In this document: positions 42,438 through 52,003 of the stretch, one piece after another
Layout: each line of letters begins with the position of its first letter
Numbering within the stretch: the stretch's first letter is position 1
Source: Micromonospora yangpuensis
Lineage (GTDB): Bacteria; Actinomycetota; Actinomycetes; Mycobacteriales; Micromonosporaceae
Direction: 5' to 3'
Assembly: GCF_900091615.1 (NCBI RefSeq)
Contig: NZ_FMIA01000002.1
Coordinates: 930,001-994,000, forward strand
DNA: 64,000 nt
Made by a program: the position numbers and the translations under genes
The notes under the pieces: model-generated
What the model was told of the DNA's origin: nothing
Database searches by the model: none
Seen by the model: only the letters and a program-made list of their open reading frames with translations

Positions 42438-42743
42438 TCAAGTCGCCGGCGGGTGACCGTCCGGGGCGGTGGTCGGGGGCGCGGGTTCGAGTAGGTGCAG
42501 GGCGGCCAGCAGTGGCGCGGTGGGGATGCGGTACTGGGCGCCGACGCGCAGGTGCGGCACGGGGAACGCGTCGCGGCGGATCAGTTTGTACGCGGCGCTG
42601 AGGGAGATGCCGAGCATGGCCGCCGCGGTGGCGAGGTCGGTGCTGGTCCCCAGGTCGCGGATCTGCTCGGCGGTCCACGCCCGCGTGGCGTCGGGTTCGG
42701 TGGTCGCGGGTGTGGTGCGGCGGGTACGTCCGGTGGATCGCAT
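42438..42743 (-). CDS. Excisionase-like helix-turn-helix protein
   Basis: 101 residues. The middle carries a MerR/Xis-type winged-helix pattern (DLATAAAMLGISLSAAYKLI, then RRDAFPVPHLRVGAQYRIP), as in small DNA-binding proteins encoded next to actinomycete integrases. The ends are Pro/Thr/Arg-rich and probably disordered. It lies 77 bases upstream of the integrase start, in the same direction, and probably directs excision of the element. Confidence 0.78.
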   Translation of the reverse strand: MRSTGRTRRTTPATTEPDATRAWTAEQIRDLGTSTDLATAAAMLGISLSAAYKLIRRDAFPVPHLRVGAQYRIPTAPLLAALHLLEPAPPTTAPDGHPPAT

Positions 42744-42785
42744 GGGTCGGTCTCCTCGACAGGGGTGTGAGCGTCAGTGGCTTCG

Positions 42786-42824
42786 GGTGGCGGCCGGCGC
42801 CCGGTGTGGACGCCGGCCGCCACC
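42786..42824 (-). terminator. Hairpin after the cytosine methyltransferase gene
   Basis: A 14-bp perfect stem (GGTGGCGGCCGGCG and its complement) with an 11-base loop lies 20 bases beyond the methyltransferase stop and before the excisionase gene on the minus strand. Confidence 0.7.
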
Positions 42825-42844
42825 GGTGGGTTCGGACGGGGAAC

Positions 42845-44090
42845 TCAGTCGTGGCCGGGTGGGGGTGCGCCGGCCTGGCGGTGTGGGCAGAGCAGCAGCC
42901 GTAGGGCGGCCACCGCCTGGTGGGGCACGACGCCGTTGCCGAGGATCCGCAGTGCGGCGGTGCGCGGAATCCCGAGCGTCGGGTCGATGACGTGTCCCTG
43001 GTCGAGGCCCATGAGCCACTCCACGAACGGTGGTGCCAGGACCGGTCGGCCGTGCCGGCCCGGCTGGGTTGGCTCCGGGGCGGGCCGGTCCAGCAGCCTC
43101 TCCCAGCGGGCGACGGCGGTGGCGTAGACACCCCATCGGCCGGTGTCGGGCTGGCCCGACGCGACCACGCGCGGGTCCGCCCCGCTGTCGCCGTGGCGGC
43201 CGGGCCCGTGCGCGTCGGACGCGCATGGGGTGGATGCCCGTACCGCCGCGGACGGCAGGGTGAGGTCACCGCGTGAGCCGCGTTGCCCGGGGCTTCCCTT
43301 CGTGCCGTCGGTGGCCTTCGGGGTGGGGAGCAGCACCTGTGACAGCGGCGGCCGGAACCCGGCCCCGGCCCGCCGCCCCGCGGTGCCGGTGTCACTGGCC
43401 CTCGGGGTGGGCAGCAACCGGGCCTGCTCCTGCGGGAACCGTCCCCGGGTGGTGGATGCCGCGGCGGGCGCCGGGGTGCGGGTTGGTCCGGTGGGCTCGA
43501 TCAGGTCGGGTAGGCCGTACCGGTGGCCGGGGCCCTTGCCGTCACGGGCACACGGTGTCGGCAGCGTCCGTACCTCCTTGCCCCGGCCGGGTGGGTGTGG
43601 CCAGCAGGAACAGGCGGTCTCGCCGGTGGGCGGCACCGACGTCGGACGCGCGTAGGCATAGCCAGCCCGTGTCGTACCCGATCGTGGCCAGGTCGGCGTG
43701 GACGACGTCGAACCCCCGCCGCAGGAGCGCGGCGACGTTCTCCACGAACACGACCGGGGGTCGAAGAACCCGAACGGCGTCGGCGACACTTGTCCACAGG
43801 CCGCTGTGGACACCGTGGATACCGGCGCGTCGACCGGCGTCGGAGATGTCCTGGCAGGGAAACCCGGCCGTGAGGACATCGACGGGCTCGACCCGGGTCC
43901 AGTCGATGGTGCGGATGTCACCGAGGTTCGCCACGTCGGGCCAGTGGCGGGCCAGGACGGCGGCGGCGTGCCGGTCGGTCTCGGCGTACCAGGCGAGCCG
44001 GCCGCCGAGCACCAGCTCGACGGCCATGTCGAGGCCGCCGTAGCCGGTACACAGTGACCCGACTCGGGGCGCGGCGGGCGGTCCAGTCAC
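42845..44090 (-). pseudogene. DNA cytosine-5 methyltransferase with apparent frameshift
   Basis: The 5' part (44090-43542) starts at a GTG overlapping the previous stop and encodes VGSLCTGYGGLDMAVELVL (motif I), GFPCQDISDAGR (motif IV with the catalytic Cys), FVENVAALLRRG (motif VI) and RRDRLFLLA (motif VIII), then hits a stop. The 3' part continues in another frame to 42845 with several LPTPxAxD repeats typical of phage and element Dcm proteins and ends with ILGNGVVPHQAVAALRLLL (motifs IX/X). The frames meet near 43575-43605 in C/G-rich sequence. Either a one-base error, decay, or programmed shifting explains this. If active it would protect the element or mark its DNA. Confidence 0.75.
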
Positions 44091-45031
44091 CTCACCTCCC
44101 GACCCGGATCCGACCCCTTGGGTTCGCCGGAACCCGCGGAGTTCGGGGGCTTGCCGAGGACCAGGACGTCCTCGTGGACGATCAGGTGCATCGGCACGCC
44201 GTTGGCCCTGGCCCGGCGGACCTGCTGCAGCTGGAAGAACGACGGCCGGGCGACGAGCCGTCCGTCGCGCACCGCCGCGAGGGAGGCCACACACCGCTCC
44301 AGGGGTACGAGGCCGGCGGCGGTGCCGGCGGCCAGGACCGCCGAGGGCAGATCGACCAGGTCACCGCGTTTGCGCCACGGCCGGGCGGTCACCACCACGA
44401 CCCCACCCGGACGCAGCAGGGTGTGGCAGCCGCGCAGGATGTCGGTGAACCCGTCGACCAGGCCGTCCAGGGACGACCGGTAGGCGAGGTTGCCCCTGTC
44501 GTCGCCGTACCGGTTGTCGGACTTGGTCACCCCGTCGGCGCCGGGCCGGACGAGCCCGTGCACGGTCGGTCCGTACGGCGGTGAGGTCACCACCAGGGCC
44601 ACCCGCTCGGCCAGAACCGCCGGTACCAGCGCGGCCAGACGGGTCGCGTCGCCCCGGATCACCGAGCCACGTCCGGTGGCACCCTGCCGGTGGGCGTGGG
44701 CGATGTTCAGGTCGGCGATGTCGGACCAGCGGGACTCGTACTCCACCCCGAGACCGTCCCGACCGGCGTGAATGGCCTCCACGACGGTGGTGCCGATCCC
44801 GCACATCGGGTCGAACACCAGATCCCCGGGACGGGTGTAGGCGTGTACCGCGTGGGCGGCGATCGCCGGGAGCATCCGGGCGGGGTGCCTCACCGACTGC
44901 GGCACGTACCGGCCACGCCGCTGCACCGGTCCGGTGGACTGGGCGGTCGCCCACACCGATAGACCCTGCGGCCACCCCGCCGCCAACGGGCCGGTGGGCT
45001 GGTTTGTTGGAGCATCAGCCACGCCGCTCAC
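44087..45031 (-). CDS. DNA methyltransferase, amino-methylating (N4/N6) type
   Basis: 314 residues from GTG 45031 (a GTG three bases earlier is equivalent). Order of motifs: GDLVFDPMCGIGTTVVEAIH (SAM-binding FxGxG-type motif I) near residue 70, then VTSPPYGPTVHGL (catalytic TSPPY) near 150, then a LLRPGGVVVVTARPW strand. The relative order fits the beta/ 'D12-like' class with the SAM motif first in this local copy. It precedes the cytosine methyltransferase with a GTGA overlap. Element-encoded methyltransferases without partner nucleases usually protect incoming DNA from host restriction. Confidence 0.8.
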   Translation of the reverse strand: MSGVADAPTNQPTGPLAAGWPQGLSVWATAQSTGPVQRRGRYVPQSVRHPARMLPAIAAHAVHAYTRPGDLVFDPMCGIGTTVVEAIHAGRDGLGVEYESRWSDIADLNIAHAHRQGATGRGSVIRGDATRLAALVPAVLAERVALVVTSPPYGPTVHGLVRPGADGVTKSDNRYGDDRGNLAYRSSLDGLVDGFTDILRGCHTLLRPGGVVVVTARPWRKRGDLVDLPSAVLAAGTAAGLVPLERCVASLAAVRDGRLVARPSFFQLQQVRRARANGVPMHLIVHEDVLVLGKPPNSAGSGEPKGSDPGREVR

Positions 45032-45866
45032 CACCCCTGCGGGTGAACACGAGCAGGTCGGCATGGACCCTGAGGTGGAGCAGGAACTCGTCCGCGCCGG
45101 TGGCCCTGGCCAGCGACAACAGCTCCTCGTCGGTGGCGTGGTAGGTGAACCGGTCCCCGTCGGTGTCCGCGGCGACCGCGACGATGTGCTGCAGGTAGCC
45201 GAGCCCCGAGCCGGCGGCGGCGTCGACCACCGGCGTGAAGTCCTCCGGGGTCGCGACCGCACCGGCCGGAACCCCGACCACCAGCACCAGGCACCCACCC
45301 GGACGCAGCAACCGGGTGCACGCGGCCAGCAGCCGCCCCAGCCGGGCCCGGTTGGCCGCCCCGTCGGCGGCGTCGAGGGGCCAGGTCGCCACCACCAGAC
45401 TGGTACGACCCTGCGGATCACCGCCGTCGCCCGGGCACACCGACGGGGCGTCGTCGGGAAGCGGACCGGGATCGGTCAGGTCGTCGCCGAACCAGTCCCG
45501 CACATCATGCGGACCATCGTCACCGCCGTCGTCGTGTCCGGCGGGCCGCTCGGGCGTGCGCCGGCCAACAACCAGCGCCGAGGCCGTGGTGAACCACGCC
45601 GGATGATGACCACGCCCACCACGCAGGCAGGCCGAGTCCAGGACATGCGCGTCGGTCAGGTCGACGACCGTGTCACCCGGCCGGCTGTACGCGGCCACCA
45701 GCCGGTACGCCAACCGAGCGGACACGGTTGCGTGCTGGTCGCCGCCACTGCGAGCGGTACGCCAGACGGTGATCGGCACCGGCGGATCGCCGGGAACCAG
45801 ATCCATCGAAGGAACAGGGGAAGTGCCGCCCCGAGGGGCAGGCCGCGACGAGGAGTGCTCGCTCAT
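45015..45866 (-). CDS. Methyltransferase-fold hypothetical protein of the element
   Basis: 283 residues from ATG 45866 (an ATG at 45905 adds 13). The centre shows a Rossmann-like layout: RLVAAYSRPGDTVVDLTDAH resembles the substrate side of DNA methyltransferase motif I, and LLRPGGCLVLVVGVPAG near residue 200 parallels the strand seen in the neighbouring methyltransferase. No SPPY or equivalent catalytic motif is found. It may be a degenerate partner subunit of that enzyme; the two genes overlap by 17 bases and share the promoter region with TGTCAGA motifs to the right. Confidence 0.6.
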   Translation of the reverse strand: MSEHSSSRPAPRGGTSPVPSMDLVPGDPPVPITVWRTARSGGDQHATVSARLAYRLVAAYSRPGDTVVDLTDAHVLDSACLRGGRGHHPAWFTTASALVVGRRTPERPAGHDDGGDDGPHDVRDWFGDDLTDPGPLPDDAPSVCPGDGGDPQGRTSLVVATWPLDAADGAANRARLGRLLAACTRLLRPGGCLVLVVGVPAGAVATPEDFTPVVDAAAGSGLGYLQHIVAVAADTDGDRFTYHATDEELLSLARATGADEFLLHLRVHADLLVFTRRGGERRG

Positions 45867-45898
45867 GTGATGTCGGCTCCGCGCCGCGCCGTGATGCG

Positions 45899-45973
45899 CT
45901 GACATCCACCAACCGACGCTTGTCAGACCAGGCGAACATCCGACGATCTGACAACGACGTCAAGAATCTGACA
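45899..45973. promoter_or_regulatory. TGTCAGA/TCTGACA operator cluster A
   Basis: The divergent gap upstream of the methyltransferase operon holds CTGACA at 45899, TTGTCAGA at 45920-45927, TCTGACAA at 45947-45954 (a perfect inverted pair with the previous one) and TCTGACAG at 45967-45974. The two last copies start 20 bases apart, about two helical turns. The same core recurs in four other gaps of this element. No repeat of this kind appears in the gaps I examined between 7 and 40 kb. Confidence 0.7.
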
Positions 45974-46092
45974 GTGCTGGTCAGCGGCCTACTGCAATCT
46001 TGACTGACGTGGGGTTAATTCGATGTTGCTTAGAGGGGGCGCCGCTCCGATGTCGGTAGAGGTTCTGCAGTCCACGCTCACACGATGACCGA

Positions 46093-46221
46093 CTAACTCC
46101 ACCGGTCAAGCAACCATCCAACGAGGGCGCGGGTCGCTCCTGCGACTGCTCCACCGAGCGCAGTAAGCATGAGACGAGTCTGTAGAGCAGCGTGCCCCCG
46201 GCGGTTCGTCTTGTCTCGCAT
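46093..46221 (-). CDS. Small membrane-associated peptide
   Basis: 42 codons from ATG 46221 with an excellent ribosome binding site, GGGAGGAATTC directly before the ATG. The product starts with a basic MRDKTNRRGH and continues into a hydrophobic helix, LMLTALGGAVAGATRALVGW. It lies alone between the methyltransferase operon and the divergent large P-loop gene. No family is recognised. Confidence 0.5.
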   Translation of the reverse strand: MRDKTNRRGHAALQTRLMLTALGGAVAGATRALVGWLLDRWS

Positions 46222-46357
46222 GAATTCCTCCCAGCCCTTGTCATCCGATGCTCTGCCGATCCTTGATGGAGCACCACACCCGCTGGACGGATGGCGACGG
46301 GTGCAGGCGAGGCGGAGGGTGTACATGCGTGTGGCCGATCAGTGACGATGGACCACG

Positions 46358-48964
46358 ATGGATAGCGACAGGCGCGTTGCGGGGCAGCGTCGACCGCGAG
46401 GTATCAGGCGGACGCCGCTGGAGCCGGGGCCACTCAAAGACCTGAAGGATGCGATCTATCACCTGTACGTCGAGGCCGGCCGGCCCACGCTCGACCGCAT
46501 CACCGCAGATGTCGCGGCTATGGCCGACGAGCTGGATCTGCCTGGCGTCCCCAGCCGAGACACCATCAACCGAATCATCGGAGATGCTCGCCTTCCACCA
46601 CTGCGCGGAGACGCTGTTGCGACTGCGGTGGTCCTCGCCCAAGCGGCTGGCCGGCGCGACACCGCCGCAATAGCTGCCGATATAGGTGCGTTCTGGACGC
46701 GAGCGGGAGCCGCCGGGACTTCCACGGACAGCCGGTTCGGGCAGCCGGTCCGGCACTGCGATCCCTTGGCCCTCGAGGTCCACCCTGCGATCCAGGTAGG
46801 TCGTCCACTGCCTCCACTGCCCCCGTACGTCGAACGCCGACACGACCGTGAGCTTGCGAAGGTCGTCAGTGAAGCGTGTTCGGGCAGGTCCCGGATCGCA
46901 ATGCTTGTAGGGGCTTCGTCCACCGGGAAGACACGAGCCTGTTGGGAGGCGATCCAGCATCTACCTGCGCAGTGGCGGGTGTGGCACCCGTTCGACCCGA
47001 CCCGACCCGATGCCGCGGATCAGCACCTAGAGCAGGTCCCCGCGCACACCGTGGTCTGGTTCAATGAGGCACAGCATTACCTGCTCACCGCTGATCCGAG
47101 GCTAGGCGAGCGCCTGGCAGCGCGGCTGAGGACGCTGCTGCATGATCAGGCCCGGGGACCGGTACTGGTCCTAGGGACAATCTGGCCCCACTACTGGGAC
47201 GCATTGACAGGTCCACCGCCTGCAAACGACCTCGACCTGCGCGCTCAGGCCCGAGACCTCCTGATCGGCGCCGACATAGCGGTCCCGGACGCCTGGTCCA
47301 CGATCGAGGTGCGACAGCTTGCTGCGGCCTCCGACGCGCGCCTACGGGAAGCCGTTGAAAACGCCGAAGCCGGACGTATCACGCAATACCTGGCCGGCGT
47401 TCCCGAACTCATGCAGCGATACCGCAACGCTCCACCGTTGGCACGAGCGGTGCTCACCGCCGCCATCGACGCACGCCGACTCGGCCATCCACTGTCGCTG
47501 CCGCACGAGTTACTCACACGGGCGGCACCCAGCTACCTGGCTGACGTCGAGTGGGGCCAAGTGTCCGAGGACTGGTGGCAAGACGCCCTCTCCTATACCG
47601 CTAAACCATGTCACGGCATCGCCGGCCCCCTGATCCCCATCCGCCCTCGCCCAACCGAGGACGCCACTCTCCCTGCCAGTTATCGGCTTGCCGACTTCCT
47701 TCAGCAGCGCGGCGCAGCAGAGCGCGCTGCGATCTTCCCACCCGCTGGTTTCTGGGACGCTGTGGCAGCCGCCGTCAGCGATCCGGTCACCTTGCGGACC
47801 ATCGGCGACCACGCGGAGCACCGCGGAAGGTACCGACGTGCCGCAGCGCTCTACCGGCTCGCGGTGGCGGGCGGAGACGATCAGGCTCGTTGGACCCTGG
47901 CCGCTATACGCGAACGCGCCGGGGATCAAAGCGGCGCGACCGCATTGCGGCAAGGTGGCACCTCAGCATTCGTCGATGAAGGCGCTGAGCTGTCTGCGCG
48001 CGCGGAGCTGCGTGAGCGTGCCGGTGATCTGCCCGGCGCGATCGACCTGTACCAACGAGCGGCCAACCGGGGCGACGCACAGTCCTGGGACAGGGTCGTC
48101 TCGCTGCTGGAGCAGACAACCGACCCGGACGGCGCCTTGGAAGCGGCTCTGCGCGCTGCGGACCAAGGCCATGCCTCCGCGCTCAGGGTGCTCGCGATCA
48201 CCCGCGACCGGATGGGCAATCCGCACGGATCGGAGCAGGTAGCCCAGCTTGCGGCCGACCGGGGCGACGCAACGATATTCGGCTCGCTCGCTGCGACCCG
48301 CGAGCGCCTCGGCGACCTTCAAGGGGCCAGGGAGCTGTACCAGCGAGGCGCCGATCACGGTGATACCCACGCACTCTGCTCCCTGGCCGAACTCCTCAAG
48401 CGCAACGGCCTTCGCGACATGGCAGAGCAGCTCTATCAACAGGTAATAGACAGCGGAACGCCCTCCGCCCTAGTGACCCTTGCCGCCCTACGCGAACAGA
48501 TGGGCGACAAAACGGCCGCTCGCCAGCTTTACCAACGGGCAGCTGACGGAGGCAGTACCGCCGCACTGCTCTCATTGGCTGCCGCTCACGAGCGTGACGG
48601 TGACCTCGACGAGGCCGAGAAGCGGTACCAGCAGGCCATCCAGCAGGGTGATGTGACCGGTTGGTGGTCACTCGCCGGGTTGCGTCACCAATCCGGTGAT
48701 CTTGTCGGTGCCGACCAGATGTACCGCAGGGCGGCCGACCACGGGATCAGCGCGGCCTTGATCTCGCTGGCAGAGCTGGCTGAGGAACGGGGCGATCGGG
48801 TCGAGGCTGCAGAGTGGGCCCTGCTGGCGACGGACCATGGCGACAGCGACGGCCTCGACATGCTGATCCAGCTGCGTCGGCGGATGGGGGACCGAGCCGG
48901 CGCGAACAAGATGGAACGCTTCGGCCTGGACGATGACGGCAGCCCCGCCGCCAGCCTGGAGTGA
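46358..48964 (+). CDS. P-loop ATPase with tetratricopeptide/Sel1-like repeats
   Basis: 868 residues. Residues 25-95 are a helix-turn-helix-like N-terminal domain (LKDLKDAIYHLYVEAGRPTL ... PSRDTINRIIG). A P-loop, LVGASSTGKTRACWEA, sits near 190, with a possible Walker B-like VVWFNEAQHYLL near 236. From about 480 to 840 the protein has repeats of about 36 residues, each like AELRERAGDLPGAIDLYQRA or TRERLGDLQGARELYQRGAD, forming a superhelix. The domain order (HTH-like, NTPase, repeat sensor) resembles bacterial STAND signal proteins, some of which act in defence. Encoded rightward alone within the conjugative element. Exact role unknown. Confidence 0.72.
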   Translation: MDSDRRVAGQRRPRGIRRTPLEPGPLKDLKDAIYHLYVEAGRPTLDRITADVAAMADELDLPGVPSRDTINRIIGDARLPPLRGDAVATAVVLAQAAGRRDTAAIAADIGAFWTRAGAAGTSTDSRFGQPVRHCDPLALEVHPAIQVGRPLPPLPPYVERRHDRELAKVVSEACSGRSRIAMLVGASSTGKTRACWEAIQHLPAQWRVWHPFDPTRPDAADQHLEQVPAHTVVWFNEAQHYLLTADPRLGERLAARLRTLLHDQARGPVLVLGTIWPHYWDALTGPPPANDLDLRAQARDLLIGADIAVPDAWSTIEVRQLAAASDARLREAVENAEAGRITQYLAGVPELMQRYRNAPPLARAVLTAAIDARRLGHPLSLPHELLTRAAPSYLADVEWGQVSEDWWQDALSYTAKPCHGIAGPLIPIRPRPTEDATLPASYRLADFLQQRGAAERAAIFPPAGFWDAVAAAVSDPVTLRTIGDHAEHRGRYRRAAALYRLAVAGGDDQARWTLAAIRERAGDQSGATALRQGGTSAFVDEGAELSARAELRERAGDLPGAIDLYQRAANRGDAQSWDRVVSLLEQTTDPDGALEAALRAADQGHASALRVLAITRDRMGNPHGSEQVAQLAADRGDATIFGSLAATRERLGDLQGARELYQRGADHGDTHALCSLAELLKRNGLRDMAEQLYQQVIDSGTPSALVTLAALREQMGDKTAARQLYQRAADGGSTAALLSLAAAHERDGDLDEAEKRYQQAIQQGDVTGWWSLAGLRHQSGDLVGADQMYRRAADHGISAALISLAELAEERGDRVEAAEWALLATDHGDSDGLDMLIQLRRRMGDRAGANKMERFGLDDDGSPAASLE

Positions 48965-49725
48965 AGGACATCTGCCCCGCGCAAAGTGTATCGATCAACG
49001 TTCCGATCGCCTCCCACTCCTGGTGCCGCAGGTCGTCCCGAACATCCGCCTCAGTTGCAGGCGGACATCCTGTCGTGACAGCGAGACCCGTGTCCCTGCC
49101 AACGGATGTCCGTTGTCCCTGCCCCATCCGACGACCGATGCCGCAGTCGGGGGTCCGGTGCCCTGTCCGCCGCTTTCCAGGTCTGCGTAGCGGTTGTACG
49201 TCGGGTGGCTGAAAACCGTGTCCGCGACATCACCTGAAGTGACCCAAGGTGCGACATCACCATGACATCCGACTTCCGACAAGGTCAGGCGACGAAACTG
49301 GAGCATTGAGATGCTGACACCGACGGACTGCGGACAGCGGAAGACGGTACTTTACTCCGCGAAGTCTCGACCCCACCCCGTCCCACCCGGCGTCAGAGCA
49401 TGGACACCACCGGTCTGACAGACGGCTGAGCAGATCTCTCAGTGCTGTCTGAATCTGACAGCAGCCGCCGGGGACGCGTACGCCGTCCAAGATCCCTATG
49501 GTCGATGTCACCCGGCTGGCAGAGGGCTTCTGTCACCGGCTGACAGTGCAGCTCGACGACCGTCTGACAGCGGGACGCGGGCACCGCGCGAGCCCTACGA
49601 CTTCGCGGGGGACGGACGCGGCCCCTCCGTTTGTCAGAGCCGTGTCAGACCGAGGTGTCCTACTGCTGGCGTACCTCGCGGTCGCCCGGCGATCCGCGTC
49701 CCCTCACGTCACCCGGAGTCCTGAC
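48965..49725. promoter_or_regulatory. Long intergenic region with TGTCAGA/TCTGACA operator cluster B
   Basis: About 760 gene-free bases. The right half carries at least seven motif copies: TCTGACA at 49414 and 49454, CTGACA at 49540 and TCTGACA at 49563, TTGTCAGA at 49631, TGTCAGA at 49643, and CTGACA at 49721. The pair at 49631/49643 reads TTGTCAGAGC-N2-TGTCAGA with an 11-base period and recurs almost exactly at 52169-52187. This dense array just before the sigma-like gene suggests strong, cooperative repression. The left half has no feature I can name. Confidence 0.7.
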
Positions 49726-50607
49726 ATGTCGATGTCCGACATCCCGACCTCGCCCACCTCGCACCTACTCGCCGCGGACGTGGCGTTCGTCGCCCTGACC
49801 ACCGGGCCGGCACCGCTCTGCCTCGACTGCGACACCCTGCCCGACGACACCAACGCCGCCCCTGACCGGCCGTCCGGCCTCGTGGCACTGCCGGTGCTGC
49901 GCCACTGGCTGCTGACCCACCCGCGCGCCTATACGATCCGCGATGCCGTGTGGCGGGACGTCGTCCTCCGCGCCCGACTCCACGGCAAGGAATGGACCAT
50001 CGCTGCGGTCGGCATGGCCATGCCCGCCCTGGTACGCCTCGCCAGACACCTGTGCACCGGCTACCGGGGCGACCCCGCCGACATCGACAACGAGATCCTC
50101 ACCGGATTCCTCGAAGCCCTCCGCGATCACGCCGACCTTACCCGCCCCGCCGTGTATGCCTCCCTCACCAGAGCCGCCTGGCGGGCCGGACGGCAACTAC
50201 GACTGGCCGACGACCAGACCGTACCGGTCGAGGACCTTGACCACGCCACCGTCGGACCGCGCACCCCGAGAACGCCCTACGGACACCCCGACCTGCTCGT
50301 CCGCCGCGCGGGCACGCTCGGGATCATCGCTCACACCGACGTCGAACCATGGATCGACGTACGCCTGGGCCGCCGCGCCCCGGAACCCATCGCTGCCCGC
50401 CTCGGCATCACCGTCGACGCACTCCGGATGCGACTCACCCGCGCCGACGCCCTCCTCGCCGAGGCCATCACCCATGGCCACCTCACCTGGGCCGCCACCC
50501 CGGACAGGCGCAACACCACCACGGCCAAGCGTCGTGCAGGCATTCGCGCCGCCAAGGCCACCGTCAGCGCCTCTGTCCCGCAACGCCCTCTCGCGGCAGC
50601 CGCCTGA
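49726..50607 (+). CDS. Sigma-factor-like regulatory protein of the element
   Basis: 293 residues from ATG 49726. A longer frame back to 49498 would run through the operator array, so the internal start is preferred. The central part (MPALVRLARHLCTGYRGDPA ... ITGFLEALRDHADL-like stretch) resembles sigma region 2, and EPIAARLGITVDALRMRLTR near 225 looks like region 4. The C-terminal tail is basic (TAKRRAGIRAAKATV). Proteins of this type are common on actinobacterial conjugative elements and may activate transfer genes. Its promoter has the densest operator array in the element, so it may be the switch that the repressor holds off. Confidence 0.65.
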   Translation: MSMSDIPTSPTSHLLAADVAFVALTTGPAPLCLDCDTLPDDTNAAPDRPSGLVALPVLRHWLLTHPRAYTIRDAVWRDVVLRARLHGKEWTIAAVGMAMPALVRLARHLCTGYRGDPADIDNEILTGFLEALRDHADLTRPAVYASLTRAAWRAGRQLRLADDQTVPVEDLDHATVGPRTPRTPYGHPDLLVRRAGTLGIIAHTDVEPWIDVRLGRRAPEPIAARLGITVDALRMRLTRADALLAEAITHGHLTWAATPDRRNTTTAKRRAGIRAAKATVSASVPQRPLAAAA

Positions 50608-50755
50608 TCCGAGGGGCGCGGCCGGCCGTCGGATCCGTGCGGCCGTGTAGGGCGACGCTTGTCGCCGGCTCCACTGATTGCTCCGTCTCGATGTTTCTGC
50701 CAGGTCAACGCACAGGATCCTCCTTGGATCCTGAGTGGCATCGGACGGAGCACAC

Positions 50756-52003
50756 TCAGTGCTCACCCTGGATCCAGGCCCGCACGGCGGCCCGCTCCAT
50801 TTCCGACAGCTCCATTCGGACGTTGACCGTCAGCCGCAGCACGTTACCGGCGAACTCCGAGGCGAGGCTCGCCGCATCGTGTCGCGCATCCCTCCAATCG
50901 ACCCCGCTGTACTTCAGGCCGATGAGCACGAAGTGGATCGCGCTCCTTGTGGCCGCTTGTCCTCGCCGACCGCATGCTTCACGGATCACCTCCTCCGCCT
51001 GCGCCTGAGGCAAGGCGGGGTCGGCCCGTCCCTCATCGGCGATCGACTGGAACAGCGCCTGATAGGCGTCGGTGCCGATCAGCGGTGCTCCGACGACCCG
51101 GTTCACTCGTTCGGCGATCTCCGGCACACCCGCTGGCTGGACCAGTTCGTGCCTGGCTGGGTCGAACAACCAGCCGGGATGGCGGGGTTCCAGAACCAGA
51201 GTGTCACTCTGAATCGCCGCGACGAACTGCTTGAAACCGCCCGCTCCAGCCCAGTTTATCGTCGCCTCCCGTCCAACGACCTTCCGGACGTGATGTGCTG
51301 CGGAGGCGAGGTCGACCGGTGTCGACGCCTGTGCTACAAGTTGTCGCACGGCCGTCTCGAGGCGGATCCGCACGCTGTCGCTGTCGACCACCACAGCCGG
51401 GGTCGTGCGCGGCTGCGGAACTGGGGTGCGAACGTGGTCCCTACCGGTCTGCGATGGGCTCAGGCCCAAGGCTTCCTCGATGAACATGATGTCCGGAATC
51501 GCGAAGTCGCACACCGACTGCAGCGCGGCGGCGGTCGGGCCGCTCACCAACATCGCTGACGTCCTGTCGTGCTCTCGCAGCCGCATGAACACCGGGGTGA
51601 AGTCTGCGTCGGTCGACAGGACGACGAAGTCGTCGAACCGGGTGGGATGGGTGAGGGTGTCGAGGATGTCGAGCACCATGTGGATGTCGGCGCTGTTCTT
51701 GCCCATGCTCGTCAGCGACGGGCAGTCCACGACCCGAAACCCGGCCCGCGTGAAGTATGAGCGGAACTTGCCGGAGTGGCTAGGCTCGAGGTAGCAGATC
51801 CGGCGTAGTAGCACCCGCGGGACTTCGTCGTCATCCACTCGGAACGGGCCGAGGTCCTGCTCCATCCACCGCACCCAGCGTCCAGGGTCAGTGGCGAACG
51901 CTGCGGCCGCTTCGGGGCTCGAGTTGCGCAAACCAATGTATACGTTTTCAAAGTCGACAAATAGCGCGGCACGACGATACGAATCAGAATCGCCTTTGGC
52001 CAT
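50756..52003 (-). CDS. NYN-domain ribonuclease-like protein with LOTUS/OST-HTH-like domain
   Basis: 415 residues. Residues 10-175 are a NYN (PIN-like) domain: AALFVDFENVYIGL carries the first acidic residue pair, SADIHMVLDILD and VVLSTDADFTPVFMRLRE the others, all as expected for a metal-dependent RNase. A linker follows, then VRIRLETAVRQLVAQASTPV near 210 and GGFKQFVAAI with VLEPRHPGWLFDP near 260, the pattern of an OST-HTH/LOTUS RNA-binding domain. Bacterial NYN-LOTUS proteins are mostly uncharacterised and thought to act on RNA. Divergent from the T4SS operon and facing the sigma-like gene tail to tail. Confidence 0.82.
   Translation of the reverse strand: MAKGDSDSYRRAALFVDFENVYIGLRNSSPEAAAAFATDPGRWVRWMEQDLGPFRVDDDEVPRVLLRRICYLEPSHSGKFRSYFTRAGFRVVDCPSLTSMGKNSADIHMVLDILDTLTHPTRFDDFVVLSTDADFTPVFMRLREHDRTSAMLVSGPTAAALQSVCDFAIPDIMFIEEALGLSPSQTGRDHVRTPVPQPRTTPAVVVDSDSVRIRLETAVRQLVAQASTPVDLASAAHHVRKVVGREATINWAGAGGFKQFVAAIQSDTLVLEPRHPGWLFDPARHELVQPAGVPEIAERVNRVVGAPLIGTDAYQALFQSIADEGRADPALPQAQAEEVIREACGRRGQAATRSAIHFVLIGLKYSGVDWRDARHDAASLASEFAGNVLRLTVNVRMELSEMERAAVRAWIQGEH

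Noticed and set aside
49498-49725. N-terminal extension of the sigma-like protein
   Set aside because: It would be coded by the TGTCAGA operator array and lacks a ribosome binding site; ATG 49726 is preferred.
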